Shown: positions 51,281-60,369 of the stretch, piece by piece
Numbering within the stretch: position 1 is the stretch's first letter
How the letters are laid out: every line of letters begins with the position of its first letter
Origin: JAGVPT01 sp964439265
GTDB taxonomy: Bacteria > Bacteroidota > Ignavibacteria > UBA10030 > UBA8401
DNA length: 64,000 nucleotides
Reading direction: 5' to 3'
NCBI GenBank assembly: GCA_964439265.1
Contig: CAYTOA010000013.1
Location: forward strand, 14,903-78,902
The notes under the pieces: generated by a model
The model's database searches: none
The model's input: the letters and a program-made list of their open reading frames with translations, nothing else
What the model was told of the DNA's origin: nothing
Position numbers and translations under genes: made by a program

Positions 51281-52705
51281 ATGGTTTTTTCATTTTCAGA
51301 CTTATATGGAATTTCGCCAATCCTCTCGGTGTCGATCACGGCCATCGCCGCCCTGATCGTCAAGTCGGCGTTTCGAAAAAGCGAAACCGCGATCATCGTT
51401 ATTGGGATCGCCGGGATCCTCACCAGTATGGTTTTCAGCGTGCTGACGTTCTCGATCAGTTCAACCGCTTTTAACGACATGGTGCTTGTCGGTGGATACG
51501 CAAGCTTCTTTGACCTTCTCTTTCTTGCTGCCGGGTTGCTGACGTTCCTTCTTTCTGAGTCGTACCTCAAGAAAGAAGGGATAAATTTCGGCGAGTTCTA
51601 CGTGCTCGTTCTTCTCTCTGTCGCTGGAATGATGTTGATGGGCTCGTCGGCTGACCTGATTACACTGTTTCTTGGAGTCGAGTTGATGTCGGTCTGTTTT
51701 TACGTTCTTGCCGGTTTCATGAGAACAAGGATCAGCTCCAATGAAGCCGCGCTCAAATATTTTCTCCTTGGTGCATTTTCGACGGGGTTCCTGCTTTACG
51801 GCATCGCACTTATCTACGGCACAACAGGGACGACAAACTTATTGCGCATCGCGTCCGTTCGGCCAAGCGCGTCGCTGCCCCTGTGGTACAACGTCGGGCT
51901 TGGATTACTGCTCATCGGCTTGGCGTTCAAAGTTGCCGCCGTACCGTTCCACATGTGGGCACCGGATGTATACGAGGGTTCGCCGACCACCGTCTCGGGG
52001 TTAATGTCCACCGGAGGAAAAGCGGCAGCTTTTGCTGCTGTGGTCCTCGTGTTTGCGATACCGATGGCGCAGCATGACGAGCATTTTAAATTCATTCTTG
52101 CGGTGCTGGCGGCAGGCTCGATGATCGTCGGAAACCTCTTCGGGCTTGCGCAAACCAATCTGAAGAGAATGCTTGCGTATTCGAGCGTTGCTCACGCGGG
52201 GTACATGCTTATTGGCATTGCGTCGGGAGTATCGCTCGGACAGCAAGGGATCCTGTTTTACCTGGTATCGTACACCCTGACCAACCTTGGTGCCTTTGGC
52301 GTAATCTCGATACTCGAAAAAGAATCGGGGGGCAATGTTACCTATGAAGAGTACGCCGGGCTTGGATCGCGCAGGCCGCTCATCGCCGCACTGATGTCGA
52401 CCTTCATGTTCTCGCTGACGGGTATCCCTCCGTTTGCAGGGTTTATCGGGAAGTATTATCTTTTCACCAGCGCGGTGCAATCTCACATGACCTGGCTGGC
52501 GATTCTCGGCGTCATCACGAGTCTCATGTCGGCGTATTATTACCTCCGTATCGTTGTGTATATGTATTTTCGGGACGCAAAAGGTCCAGCAGAAATTCGC
52601 GTGCCGCGGCTTGCCTTGTGTTCCATCGCAATTTCGGCGGTCGGAATTGTGGTTCTTGGCATTCTCCCTTCACTCGTCCTTAATGTCACGCAATTGCTTT
52701 TCTAG
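51281..52705 (+). CDS. nuoN: NADH-quinone oxidoreductase subunit N
   Basis: 474 residues from the ATG at 51281, with GAGG 8 bases upstream. The ND2-type core is seen in FLGVELMSVCFYVLAGFMR, FKVAAVPFHMWAPDVYEGSPT and NLKRMLAYSSVAHAGYMLIG. It is the last gene in the complex I run here; a terminator follows the stop at 52724. Confidence 0.96.
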   Translation: MVFSFSDLYGISPILSVSITAIAALIVKSAFRKSETAIIVIGIAGILTSMVFSVLTFSISSTAFNDMVLVGGYASFFDLLFLAAGLLTFLLSESYLKKEGINFGEFYVLVLLSVAGMMLMGSSADLITLFLGVELMSVCFYVLAGFMRTRISSNEAALKYFLLGAFSTGFLLYGIALIYGTTGTTNLLRIASVRPSASLPLWYNVGLGLLLIGLAFKVAAVPFHMWAPDVYEGSPTTVSGLMSTGGKAAAFAAVVLVFAIPMAQHDEHFKFILAVLAAGSMIVGNLFGLAQTNLKRMLAYSSVAHAGYMLIGIASGVSLGQQGILFYLVSYTLTNLGAFGVISILEKESGGNVTYEEYAGLGSRRPLIAALMSTFMFSLTGIPPFAGFIGKYYLFTSAVQSHMTWLAILGVITSLMSAYYYLRIVVYMYFRDAKGPAEIRVPRLALCSIAISAVGIVVLGILPSLVLNVTQLLF

Positions 52706-52723
52706 TTCTTATTCGGAATTTGT

Positions 52724-52768
52724 ACCGTCCATTTGTGAGTGTGACATGTGGACGGTTTTTCTTTTTTG
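52724..52768 (+). terminator. Terminator between nuoN and nnr
   Basis: Stem ACCGTCCA (52724-52731) / TGGACGGT (52749-52756), 17-base loop, followed by TTTTTCTTTTTT. The T-tract abuts the GGAG ribosome-binding site of the next gene, so the terminator sits inside that gene's leader. Confidence 0.8.
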
Positions 52769-52776
52769 GAGTATTC

Positions 52777-54351
52777 ATGCTTTCTCTTGTTGATTCGCGG
52801 CAAATGATGGATCTTGACGAGAAGGCCATTCGTCAATTCGGCATGCCTTCGATTCTCCTGATGGAAAACGCGGGGCGAAGCGTCATTGAAGAAATGGAAC
52901 TCCGATTCGGATCGCTTCGTGGAAGCAAGATCCTTGTTGCCGCAGGAAAAGGGAAGAACGGCGGAGATGGATTTGTGGCAGCACGGCACGCATCACAGCG
53001 CGGTGCAGACGTTACGGTGCTGCTCCTTGGCGCGGAAACTAATTTCCAGGGCGACGTAAGAACAAATTACGACATTCTTAAGAATACAATCGGTCCCCGA
53101 ATGACACTCCTCCGGTCGTTCACGGCAAAAGAATTCTCGGAGAAGCGGTTTGACTATATTGTCGATGCGATTTTTGGAACGTCATTTCACGGCGAGGTGC
53201 AGGGAAAATTCAAAAACGTTGTTGAATGGATCAATAGCCAGCGTAAATCTGAAGTCATCGCAGTCGATATTCCTTCCGGAGTAAATGCCTCGACAGGAGA
53301 GTGTTCTTCGACATTTGTGAGAGCATGCCTGACGGTAACCATGGCGCTGCCGAAGGTCGGATTATATTTAGGAAGGGGAAAAGAAGCATCGGGTTCGGTC
53401 GCAGTTGCCGATATACAAATGCCCCCTGCCTTGACGGGCAAACTCACATCTCGTCTGTTTCTTGCGGGGGAGGAAGACGTTCGGGAAAACCTGCCCGTCC
53501 GTTCGATCGAGGCGCACAAGCAAAGTGTTGGAAAAATATTCATCCTTGCAGGGTCGAAGGGGTTGACAGGCGCGGCCCTCCTCTGTTCGCAGTCGGCAAT
53601 GAGAGCCGGGGCCGGAGCGGTCGTGCTTGGAATCCCCTCAGCCGTGTTCTCCGCCGTGTCGCGTCGAACCCTTGAAGTTATGCCGCTTGAACTACCGTCA
53701 ACTTCCGAAGGAACGGCCGCATCTTCGTCAATGGCGTTGATTGTTCCGAAAATGAAATGGGCTGACGTGATCCTGATAGGTCCCGGATTTTCGCAGAATC
53801 CCGAAACTGCGGAACTCGCCCGTAGAGTTATTTCGACGTCGACGAAAACGCTGGTGATCGATGCCGATGGATTGAACGCTTTGGCGAACGATCTTTCTCT
53901 TCTTAAAACAAGAAAATGTAGATATGTCATCCTCACGCCGCACCTTGGAGAATTTTCAAGATTGAGCAGGCTCCCGGCTGACGAGATCGCAAGAAACAAA
54001 ATACACATTGCACGTTCTTTCGCCCAAAAATATAATGTCGTGCTTGTGCTGAAGGGAGCCCCGACCATTGTCGCCACTCCGGACGGAGTGGTCGTCGTGA
54101 ACTCCACGGGAAACGCCGGAATGGCCACTGCGGGTTCGGGGGACGTGCTTGGGGGAATCATTGCCGCACTTGTCGGCCAGCACAATACACCCGTGCAGGC
54201 AGCGATCAACGGGGTCCATGTTCATGGCCGCTCCGGCGACGTTGCGCGGGATGATATCGGAGAGATGGGAATGATTGCAAGCGACATCTTGCGGCGTGTC
54301 CCAGCCGTTCTAAAACAACTGCAACAAAACGGACATCGTCGTGTAGAGTGA
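52777..54351 (+). CDS. nnr: Bifunctional NAD(P)HX epimerase/dehydratase (NnrE-NnrD)
   Basis: 524 residues from the ATG at 52777 with GGAG 6 bases upstream. The N-terminal half is the epimerase (YjeF_N) domain: MMDLDEKAIRQFGMPSILLM, GKGKNGGDGFVAARH and VIAVDIPSGVNASTG. The C-terminal half is the ADP-dependent dehydratase: GKIFILAGSKGLTGAALLCS, RYVILTPHLGEFSRL, NSTGNAGMATAGSGDVLGGI. It repairs hydrated NADH/NADPH. Confidence 0.95.
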   Translation: MLSLVDSRQMMDLDEKAIRQFGMPSILLMENAGRSVIEEMELRFGSLRGSKILVAAGKGKNGGDGFVAARHASQRGADVTVLLLGAETNFQGDVRTNYDILKNTIGPRMTLLRSFTAKEFSEKRFDYIVDAIFGTSFHGEVQGKFKNVVEWINSQRKSEVIAVDIPSGVNASTGECSSTFVRACLTVTMALPKVGLYLGRGKEASGSVAVADIQMPPALTGKLTSRLFLAGEEDVRENLPVRSIEAHKQSVGKIFILAGSKGLTGAALLCSQSAMRAGAGAVVLGIPSAVFSAVSRRTLEVMPLELPSTSEGTAASSSMALIVPKMKWADVILIGPGFSQNPETAELARRVISTSTKTLVIDADGLNALANDLSLLKTRKCRYVILTPHLGEFSRLSRLPADEIARNKIHIARSFAQKYNVVLVLKGAPTIVATPDGVVVVNSTGNAGMATAGSGDVLGGIIAALVGQHNTPVQAAINGVHVHGRSGDVARDDIGEMGMIASDILRRVPAVLKQLQQNGHRRVE

Positions 54352-54438
54352 TGACACGCATAGTTTTTGCCGCTGCGGCTTTCTTGCGCGGCTTTCCCAG
54401 AATGTTCCTTTTGGCAGAATGATTCGGTAATAGAATAT

Positions 54439-55665
54439 ATGGCGCTCCAGTGCATCTTACTTTTTGTCCTCATTGTTTTCAGCGGCCTGTTTGCTTCGTC
54501 CGAAATTGTTTTCATTGTCGCGAACAAAGCGAAGCTGGAAGTCAGGGTGCGCAGGAAAAAATTCGGCGCTGCCAAGGCATTATCCTTTGTCAGTTCGCCC
54601 GAAGATTACCTGACCACCGTTCTTGTAGGCAACAATATCGCCAACATCGCCTTTTCATCGATCGCGGCAATACTTCTGCAGCAGCACTTCCACCTGAATG
54701 ATACGGTTATCACGGTCATCGTTGCGCTGGTGATATTGATGTTTGGCGAATTATTTCCAAAATCGCTGCTCCGGGTTGTGGCCGACGCCGTCGTTCCGTA
54801 CGCTTCATCGTTCCTTCAGACATGCCATGCCCTGTTTTTTCCTCTTATTTGGATAACGCAGCAAACGTCGAGGGTCATCGTCTCGTCTCTGGGATTTGAA
54901 AAATCGAACGTTGGCAGGTTCTTGCGCAAAAAGGACGTAGAGATTCTTCTGAAAGAAAGCGAAGAAATGGGGGAGGTTGGAAAGGAAGAAGGGAAAAAGA
55001 TCATCAAGGTCATTACGCTGAGCGACGTGCTCGCGAAAGACGTTATGAAGGCCAGGGCGAACGTCGTTGCCGTCGACATCAAGACAACGGTGAAACAGGC
55101 GTGGCAGGTGTTGATCGAACGAGGGTATTCCAAATTGCTGGTGTATGACCAGACGATCGATAATATTATCGGGGTGGTATTTGCGCGCGATTTTTTTTCA
55201 AGACCGCGAACACTCTCACAAATCCTGCGGGAAACGGTATTTGTTCCTGAAACGAAAAACTGTTCCGACCTGTTTCGCGATTTTCGTCTCAAGAAAATAT
55301 CCCTCGCAGTCGTGGTGGATGAGTTCGGCGGGACGGCAGGAGTGGTGACGTCGGAAGATATTCTTCGCGAATTCCTCGGAGAAATTTCCGACGACCAGCA
55401 GGACGATGAGCAGCAGGTCAAAGTCTTGTCCGACGGAGGATTTCTCGTCAACGGAAGAACGGAGATTCAAAAACTCCAGTCTGCGTTCGGTCTCCGCATC
55501 CCTGACGGTCCGTACGACACGATCGCCGGCTTCGTTATGCATTCTCTCGGGCGGATTCCTTCTGAAAAGGAAGAGGTAAGAATAGGAGAGTTGCTGATCC
55601 AGGTGCAAAAAGCAACAAAAACAAAAATTGAATTGCTTAAGATCCGTGTGCAGCAGGCGATATGA
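54439..55665 (+). CDS. CorC/HlyC-type CNNM domain protein with CBS pair
   Basis: 408 residues from the ATG at 54439. DUF21 (CNNM) membrane domain: FVLIVFSGLFASSEIVFIVA, LVGNNIANIAFSSI and FGELFPKS; then two CBS domains (about 195-310, with DVMKARANVVAVDIKTTVKQ and VVDEFGGTAGVVTSEDIL), then the CorC/HlyC C-terminal domain. Members transport or sense magnesium and other divalent cations at the inner membrane; the hemolysin label is not trustworthy. The next gene overlaps its stop as ATGA. Confidence 0.9.
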   Translation: MALQCILLFVLIVFSGLFASSEIVFIVANKAKLEVRVRRKKFGAAKALSFVSSPEDYLTTVLVGNNIANIAFSSIAAILLQQHFHLNDTVITVIVALVILMFGELFPKSLLRVVADAVVPYASSFLQTCHALFFPLIWITQQTSRVIVSSLGFEKSNVGRFLRKKDVEILLKESEEMGEVGKEEGKKIIKVITLSDVLAKDVMKARANVVAVDIKTTVKQAWQVLIERGYSKLLVYDQTIDNIIGVVFARDFFSRPRTLSQILRETVFVPETKNCSDLFRDFRLKKISLAVVVDEFGGTAGVVTSEDILREFLGEISDDQQDDEQQVKVLSDGGFLVNGRTEIQKLQSAFGLRIPDGPYDTIAGFVMHSLGRIPSEKEEVRIGELLIQVQKATKTKIELLKIRVQQAI

Positions 55666-56906
55666 GGATGATGCGTGTCATTGTGCAGTGGCTGTTCACC
55701 TTTCCTATGTTCCGATCGCTGCGGCACAGGAATTACCGGCTTTTCTTTTTCGGACAGCTCGTCTCTCTTATCGGCACGTGGATGCAGAATATCGGGCAGG
55801 CATGGCTTATTTATCAGTTGACGCACTCAGCGGTTTGGCTGGGGGCGGTGGGATTCCTCACCTCGGTTCCCGTTCTCTTGTTTTCCATGTTTGGCGGAAC
55901 GGTCGCCGACAAGATCTCGAAAAAGCGTTTGATCACTGCGACACAGATCGCATCGATGATACAGGCATTTATCCTTGCGACGTTGGTGTGGACGGATTCG
56001 ATTACTCCGGCGGTCGTGGGGGTTCTGGCGTTCACACTGGGGACAATCAACGCCTTCGATATGCCGGGAAGACAATCCTTCGTTGTTGAAATGGTGGGGA
56101 AAGAAGATCTGCCGAATGCCATAGCGCTTAATTCCGCGGTGTTTAACAGCGCAAGAATGTTCGGGCCCGCCGTTGGTGGAATCGTCATCGGTCTTCTCGG
56201 GGTTGGCTGGTGCTTTTTTATCAACGGCGTTTCATTTATTGCCGTCATCATCGGACTGTCGTTAATGAATGTGGAAGAGAGAATAATTAAAAGGAGTGAG
56301 GCTTCGATGGTCCAATCCATTAAGGAAGCCGTGGCGTATATCCGGTCTGAGGCTACGATGAAAGCAATAATGACCCTGGTTGCCGTCGTAACGATCTTTG
56401 GATGGTCGTACTCCGTCATGCTCCCGATCTTTGCCGACAGGATACTCTGCATCGGCGCCATTGGGCTTGGGAATCTTCTTACTGCAAACGGCATCGGTGC
56501 TCTTATTAGCGCATTGACAGTAGCATCGTTTGGACATAAGATTCCTCCGCGGACGTTCATTTATTCCGGGCTATCCATTTTTATTTTCTCTATTTTGATA
56601 TTTACCGCCTCGACATCGCCGCTACTTTCGATGGTATGCATGATCGGAGTCGGGGTTGGCCTGATCGCGTTCTTTGCGACGGCGAATGCTTCTCTCCAAA
56701 TGCGCGCTCCCGACCATTTGCGGGGGAGAGTCATGGGATTGTATTCTCTGGTCTTCCAGGGATTTTTCCCATTTGGGAGTTTGGGAATCGGAATGCTGGC
56801 CAGTGCAGTTGGAGTCAGGCTTGCGATCGCCGGAGGAGCGTCTGTCTGCGGAGTGTCGGGGGGAATCATGTATCGAGTTATGAAGAAGAAGAATGAACGC
56901 ACTTAA
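55662..56906 (+). CDS. MFS exporter, EntS-like (MFS_3)
   Basis: 414 residues with about 12 helices. The start FPMFRSLRHRNYRLFFFGQL, GTWMQNIGQAWLIYQLTHSA and GTINAFDMPGRQSFVVEMVG are conserved in the MFS_3 subgroup that includes the enterobactin exporter. Overlap with the CorC gene and the 18-base gap to the next gene indicate one transcript. Exported compound unknown. Confidence 0.86.
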   Translation: MRMMRVIVQWLFTFPMFRSLRHRNYRLFFFGQLVSLIGTWMQNIGQAWLIYQLTHSAVWLGAVGFLTSVPVLLFSMFGGTVADKISKKRLITATQIASMIQAFILATLVWTDSITPAVVGVLAFTLGTINAFDMPGRQSFVVEMVGKEDLPNAIALNSAVFNSARMFGPAVGGIVIGLLGVGWCFFINGVSFIAVIIGLSLMNVEERIIKRSEASMVQSIKEAVAYIRSEATMKAIMTLVAVVTIFGWSYSVMLPIFADRILCIGAIGLGNLLTANGIGALISALTVASFGHKIPPRTFIYSGLSIFIFSILIFTASTSPLLSMVCMIGVGVGLIAFFATANASLQMRAPDHLRGRVMGLYSLVFQGFFPFGSLGIGMLASAVGVRLAIAGGASVCGVSGGIMYRVMKKKNERT

Positions 56907-56924
56907 TTGAGAGAGAAATCCGGT

Positions 56925-58904
56925 ATGAGAGTATTGCAATGGTCCATTATATGCTTCGTGATATTGCCGTTCTGCGTTCACGGCCAATCGTCCGACGATC
57001 AGGTGTTTCGAGCTGCTGTGAACGTCACGTCAGACACTGCTAAATTGGGGGGGCTGAACAGGTTTATGGCTGCATACCCCCAGAGCAAATTAATCGGGGA
57101 TGCCTATGGTGCAAAGTTCAGTGTTCTCATGACTCTTCATCAAGATAGTGCAGCTTTTGCTGCCGCACACAATTATCTTGCCGCTAAAGACTTGCTGAAC
57201 CTTCCCGACGCTCTCCACGATATTGCGATGGAGCTTGCCTTCAGGAAAAAATACCCCGACAGCGCTTTGGTCCTCGTTGACTCGGCCATCTCACTGTATC
57301 AGAGAAAGCATGGAAGGGCCTCTCCGATTTATTTGTATACAAAGGCAACGAGTCTGTACCTGCTTAGTAAATTTTCGGACGCCGAATCGACCCAGCTTGA
57401 GGCGATCGCGTTGCTGCCGCCTTCTGGTATTTTTGACCCGCACTACAGTAATTATTATTTGCACTTAGGCATGATCCAGTTAGAGACTCATCGAGGAGCC
57501 GAAGGGCTGGAACCGTATGTTCATGCGAGTTTTGTTTCGTCTCAATCTTCTGCTGATTTTGTGAGCCTAGACTCATTATTCCGGTCGCGGGTAAAGGATT
57601 CGACGATCCTGATTCATGTGAGGGACAGCTTATTTGAGCGAGTTGCCAACGAATATCTCCGTTCGGCCGGCAATACTCCCCGGGCAAAACGGTTTATTGC
57701 GGAAAGTTTTTCCCGGAACCGGGTCTTTACCGGGAGGGCCCTGCAGTTTGCACGTGAGGCATACAGAGATGCGGCGGTGAGGACATTTGAAGAACGCTGT
57801 GATGCAGCCGCATCACTCGGTATCGTGCTGGCAAACACGGGCAATATCAAAGAAGCGGAGAAATTTCTGAACGAAGCCTTGCAGACAGCGCTCCCTTCCG
57901 AATCGGAATTATTCCTCGCGCTCGGTTCCGTGCAGGAATCGCTGGGCAAGAAGAACGAAGCGCTGGATACCTATCTTGCCGGCGTGATCGTAAGCCGGCC
58001 TGCGTCCATCATGAAGCCGCTGATGGCCTTGCAGAAAGAATTGTATCCTCGCGCATCGATCGATTCCCTCATCGGTCTAGCGCAGCGCCGCTGGGTGGAC
58101 TTCTTCCCTCAAAAATACGAACGTCCCGATTCATTGTCCGATCATCCTAATCATAAAACAGTTCTCGCCGAATTGTTCACGGGCTCCGAATGCCGGCCAT
58201 GCCAGGCCGCCGATATCGCCTATAATAAATTACTGGAGCGATATGACAGGTCTGACCTAACGATCCTCGAATACCATCTCCATATCCCGAAGCCTGACCC
58301 GATGGCCAATTCCGATACGGAATTGCGGTCGAAGTATTACGGGGTCAACAGCACTCCGACATCCATCATCGACGGGACGAACGTCATGAATTCGGGGGGA
58401 CAAAACATCGCAGCGCGGTCGAAATTTGCAGTGCATGCCGACGCAATCGATCACGTTCTCAACACACCTGCGAAGGCATCCATCAAAATCACGGCAAAAA
58501 TGCGGCGAAGCAAAGTGTCGTTCGCCGTTTCGGCGAGCGTGAACAGTGTGCGAAAATCCTACAGGCTCAGGGTGGCGCTGGCTGAGGATGAGATACGCTA
58601 CCAGGGCGCAAACGGGATATCGGAACACCGCTACGTGGTGCGGAAAATGATGCGCGGTGCCGGAGGCGCATCCTTCAATCAAAAAGGGAAGGCAGTGGTG
58701 AAGGACGCATTCACAGTGTCATCAATCGAAGAGCAATTAGAAAATTACATCAATAAGTATGAACGCGATCTGCAGAAGCCGGAGCCGGCCTTCAAGGAAA
58801 AGAAATTTGAGCTAGACCCAAAGCAATTGTATCTCGTCGCATTCGTTCAGGATGATGCGACCCGCAAAATACTCCAATCGACAATAGTCAGGGTAAAGCG
58901 ATGA
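56925..58904 (+). CDS. Exported TPR-thioredoxin-like protein
   Basis: 659 residues from the ATG at 56925; an earlier in-frame TTG at 56907 directly follows the MFS stop. A signal peptide ends near VHGQSSDD. Helical repeats (about 40-400) resemble TPRs, especially NTGNIKEAEKFLNEALQTAL. A thioredoxin-like fold follows: ELFTGSECRPCQAADIAYNK with C423 and C426 as a CxxC pair, then GVNSTPTSIIDGTNVM with the cis-Pro. A C-terminal domain of about 130 residues is beta-rich. Function may be thiol redox on exported proteins; unproven. It overlaps the M64 gene by 4 bases. Confidence 0.7.
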   Translation: MRVLQWSIICFVILPFCVHGQSSDDQVFRAAVNVTSDTAKLGGLNRFMAAYPQSKLIGDAYGAKFSVLMTLHQDSAAFAAAHNYLAAKDLLNLPDALHDIAMELAFRKKYPDSALVLVDSAISLYQRKHGRASPIYLYTKATSLYLLSKFSDAESTQLEAIALLPPSGIFDPHYSNYYLHLGMIQLETHRGAEGLEPYVHASFVSSQSSADFVSLDSLFRSRVKDSTILIHVRDSLFERVANEYLRSAGNTPRAKRFIAESFSRNRVFTGRALQFAREAYRDAAVRTFEERCDAAASLGIVLANTGNIKEAEKFLNEALQTALPSESELFLALGSVQESLGKKNEALDTYLAGVIVSRPASIMKPLMALQKELYPRASIDSLIGLAQRRWVDFFPQKYERPDSLSDHPNHKTVLAELFTGSECRPCQAADIAYNKLLERYDRSDLTILEYHLHIPKPDPMANSDTELRSKYYGVNSTPTSIIDGTNVMNSGGQNIAARSKFAVHADAIDHVLNTPAKASIKITAKMRRSKVSFAVSASVNSVRKSYRLRVALAEDEIRYQGANGISEHRYVVRKMMRGAGGASFNQKGKAVVKDAFTVSSIEEQLENYINKYERDLQKPEPAFKEKKFELDPKQLYLVAFVQDDATRKILQSTIVRVKR

Positions 58905-60328
58905 AATTGTTACGTACGGTCATATTTCTTCTTGCCATTTCACTGATCGCGACGACGGCTAAAGGCTCGGATCAGTTCGACCAGTACTTTACGGACACAA
59001 CGTTTCGGTTCGACTACTTCCATTCAGGGACAAAGGGGGAAGAACGGATCGCGGCCGACAAAATGTTCCTTGAAGGAGAATGGCCTGGGAGCCTGTCGAA
59101 CCTCATCGACACGTTGAACCTGGGAGAATATTTTTTCCGCATTACCGACGTTGCCAGCAACCGGACGATCTTCTCGCGTGGATACAGTTCCCTCTTCAAT
59201 GAATGGCAGACAACCGACGAGGCAGGGTCGGGAACATACCGAACGTTTCATGAAAGCGTGAGATTTCCTTGCCCCCTGAGATCTTTCCAACTAACGATTT
59301 GTCGTCGTTCCAAAGAGATGGTGTTCAATGAGGTGTTCTCAACCGTGATCGATCCGAAAGGGATCGACGTTCATCGGGGGCGGGGACATGCGGTGTCAGA
59401 GGTTGTCGACATTCTAACGAACGGCGACATTCATTCAAAAGTTGATATCGCAATTCTTGGAGACGGTTACACAAAAGATGAAGAATCGAAATTCCTGAAG
59501 GATGCGCGCCATTTTACGGACGTGCTGTTTTCAACCGAGCCGTTCAAGCACCGGAAGAAAGATTTCAACGTCCGCGCCGTCGAAGTGGAGTCGCGGGAAT
59601 CGGGTATCGACCGTCCGGATCAGAACATTTGGACCGATCACGCGCTCGGAACCACGTACAATTCATTTGGTTCGGCGCGATATGTCCTCACCGATGAGAA
59701 CAAGGCAGTCAGGAATCAGGCCGCTGCGGCTCCTTATGACTTTCTTTTTATCCTCGTGAATACCAACCGGTACGGCGGCGGGGGGATCTTCCAGCTTTAC
59801 GCGGTCTGCTTTGCGACGGGTGAAACACCGGCTACGGCGTGGCAGGCCGATTATGTCTTTGTCCATGAGTTCGGTCATTCATTTGCGGGTCTCGGAGACG
59901 AATATTATTCATCGTCCGTTGCGTACAACGACTTTTATCAGAAAGGCGTAGAGCCGTGGGAACCGAACATCGCATCGAATATTACCCGTCAGGGGTTGAA
60001 ATGGGGCGATCTTGTGAAGCCCGAAACGGTATTGCCCACGCCTTGGAACAAGGCTGTGTATGACAGCATGGAGACAGAACGGGGAAAACTAAAACGGGAA
60101 AGTCCCGGCTACGCTGAGCGAAGACAAGCCATTTTGGATTCCGAGCACGCAATCCTGAACGATGAGAGAGGATCAGGAATTGTCGGAGCATTCGAGGGAG
60201 CGGGATACAGTTCGACCGGTCTCTACAGGCCTTCGCTCGATTGCAGGATGTTCTCTCTTAGTCTCACGGATTTCGACCCTGTTTGTGCGAGAGCAATCAA
60301 CAGGATGATCGATTTCTATACGAAGTAA
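58901..60328 (+). CDS. Secreted M64-family metallopeptidase
   Basis: 475 residues. Signal peptide to about 22 (TTAKGS), an N-terminal M64_N beta domain, then a peptidase M64 domain with VDIAILGDGYTKDEESKFL and the zinc motif VHEFGHSFAGLGDEYY (H322, H326, D333: HExxHxxxxxxD). M64 includes the Clostridium ramosum IgA peptidase; the target here is not known. It overlaps the thioredoxin-like gene by ATGA and is followed by the carbamoyltransferase gene after 41 bases. Confidence 0.88.
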   Translation: MKLLRTVIFLLAISLIATTAKGSDQFDQYFTDTTFRFDYFHSGTKGEERIAADKMFLEGEWPGSLSNLIDTLNLGEYFFRITDVASNRTIFSRGYSSLFNEWQTTDEAGSGTYRTFHESVRFPCPLRSFQLTICRRSKEMVFNEVFSTVIDPKGIDVHRGRGHAVSEVVDILTNGDIHSKVDIAILGDGYTKDEESKFLKDARHFTDVLFSTEPFKHRKKDFNVRAVEVESRESGIDRPDQNIWTDHALGTTYNSFGSARYVLTDENKAVRNQAAAAPYDFLFILVNTNRYGGGGIFQLYAVCFATGETPATAWQADYVFVHEFGHSFAGLGDEYYSSSVAYNDFYQKGVEPWEPNIASNITRQGLKWGDLVKPETVLPTPWNKAVYDSMETERGKLKRESPGYAERRQAILDSEHAILNDERGSGIVGAFEGAGYSSTGLYRPSLDCRMFSLSLTDFDPVCARAINRMIDFYTK

Positions 60329-60369
60329 TTTTCTTCCGGGTGCTATTTTCTCAACGGCTGAAGCTTCCC

